A DNA stretch of 7,494 bases from Verrucomicrobiia bacterium. Lineage in GTDB: Bacteria; Verrucomicrobiota; Verrucomicrobiae; Limisphaerales; UBA11358. A program made the position numbers and the translations under genes. Below the pieces are notes generated by a model. It worked only from the letters and a program-made list of their open reading frames with translations, made no database searches and was not told the origin of the DNA. The stretch lies in contig JASHZU010000394.1 of NCBI GenBank assembly GCA_030042375.1, forward strand, positions 1-7,494, in the 5' to 3' direction. This document shows positions 7,395 through 7,494 of the stretch, one piece after another. Each line of letters opens with the position of its first letter. Positions within the stretch are counted from its first letter, which is position 1.

Positions 7395-7494
7395 ATGAAA
7401 AAAATTTTTCTATTGATTGTCACGTTCCTGCTGTTGTTCTGCTCAGCAGCCCCAGGCCAATCGAACTTGGGAATCTCTTATCACGACGGCTACG
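7395..7494 (+). CDS. Exported protein of unknown function, N-terminus only (cut by window edge)
   Basis: ATG at 7395-7397 opens 33 codons that run off the right edge. The sequence begins MKKIFLLIVTFLLLFCSAA and continues PGQSNLGISYHDGY. This is a textbook Sec signal peptide: two Lys, a 15-residue hydrophobic core, and a probable cut near APG-QS. The Cys follows Phe, so it does not fit a lipobox and lipoprotein export is unlikely. The ATG is the first start after an in-frame TAA at 7368-7370; the nearest purine-rich stretch (CAGG at about 7381) is a poor and distant Shine-Dalgarno. The 14 or so mature residues visible are too few to name a family. The gene is divergent from the large beta-helix gene. 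Confidence 0.75.
   Translation, partial: MKKIFLLIVTFLLLFCSAAPGQSNLGISYHDGY

Noticed and set aside
1..7494. Search by eye for tRNA, rRNA, CRISPR repeats, transposase or terminal inverted repeats, and defence or toxin genes
   Set aside because: None seen. The only sizeable repeats are protein-level repeats in the large gene, and no direct repeats bracket the hisA remnant to suggest a defined mobile element.

Overview
The window reads as bacterial chromosome from a member of the Verrucomicrobiota, most likely near Pedosphaera/Limisphaerales. This is inferred from protein style, not from a marker gene. The evidence is a very long Asn/Thr/Ser/Gly-rich secreted protein mixing beta-helix, Ig-like and autotransporter-type repeats; its C-terminal 'SSTNL...W...TNNF...FTN...YY.LQLP' module, which is typical of exported proteins in that group; and starts that use TTG with little Shine-Dalgarno signal.

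Layout. (1) Bases 1-2569, plus strand: the 3' part of a gene for a fused YncE-like beta-propeller and phosphoesterase of the alkaline-phosphatase superfamily. The true start lies left of the window. (2) Bases 2579-7051, minus strand: one complete 1490-codon gene for an exported protein with a pectate-lyase-like right-handed beta-helix, two tandem Ig-like domains, an autotransporter-passenger-like repeat region, a cadherin-like domain and a C-terminal module. Genes 1 and 2 converge with only 9 bp between their stop codons. (3) Bases 7052-7394: an intergenic stretch of about 340 bp. On the minus strand it carries what I read as a decayed 3' fragment of hisA (eukaryotic-type ProFAR isomerase), ending in a perfect 7-bp inverted repeat. 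(4) Bases 7395-7494, plus strand: the first 33 codons of another exported protein, cut by the right edge.

All three intact or partial genes appear to encode extracytoplasmic proteins. Two fit a lifestyle of handling external polymers or phosphorylated substrates, but nothing shows that they act in one pathway, and the convergent/divergent arrangement argues against an operon. I found no tRNA, rRNA, CRISPR array, transposase, attachment site or origin, and no recognisable defence or mobile system. The most informative oddity is the hisA remnant, which marks a past rearrangement or partial duplication beside the large beta-helix gene.
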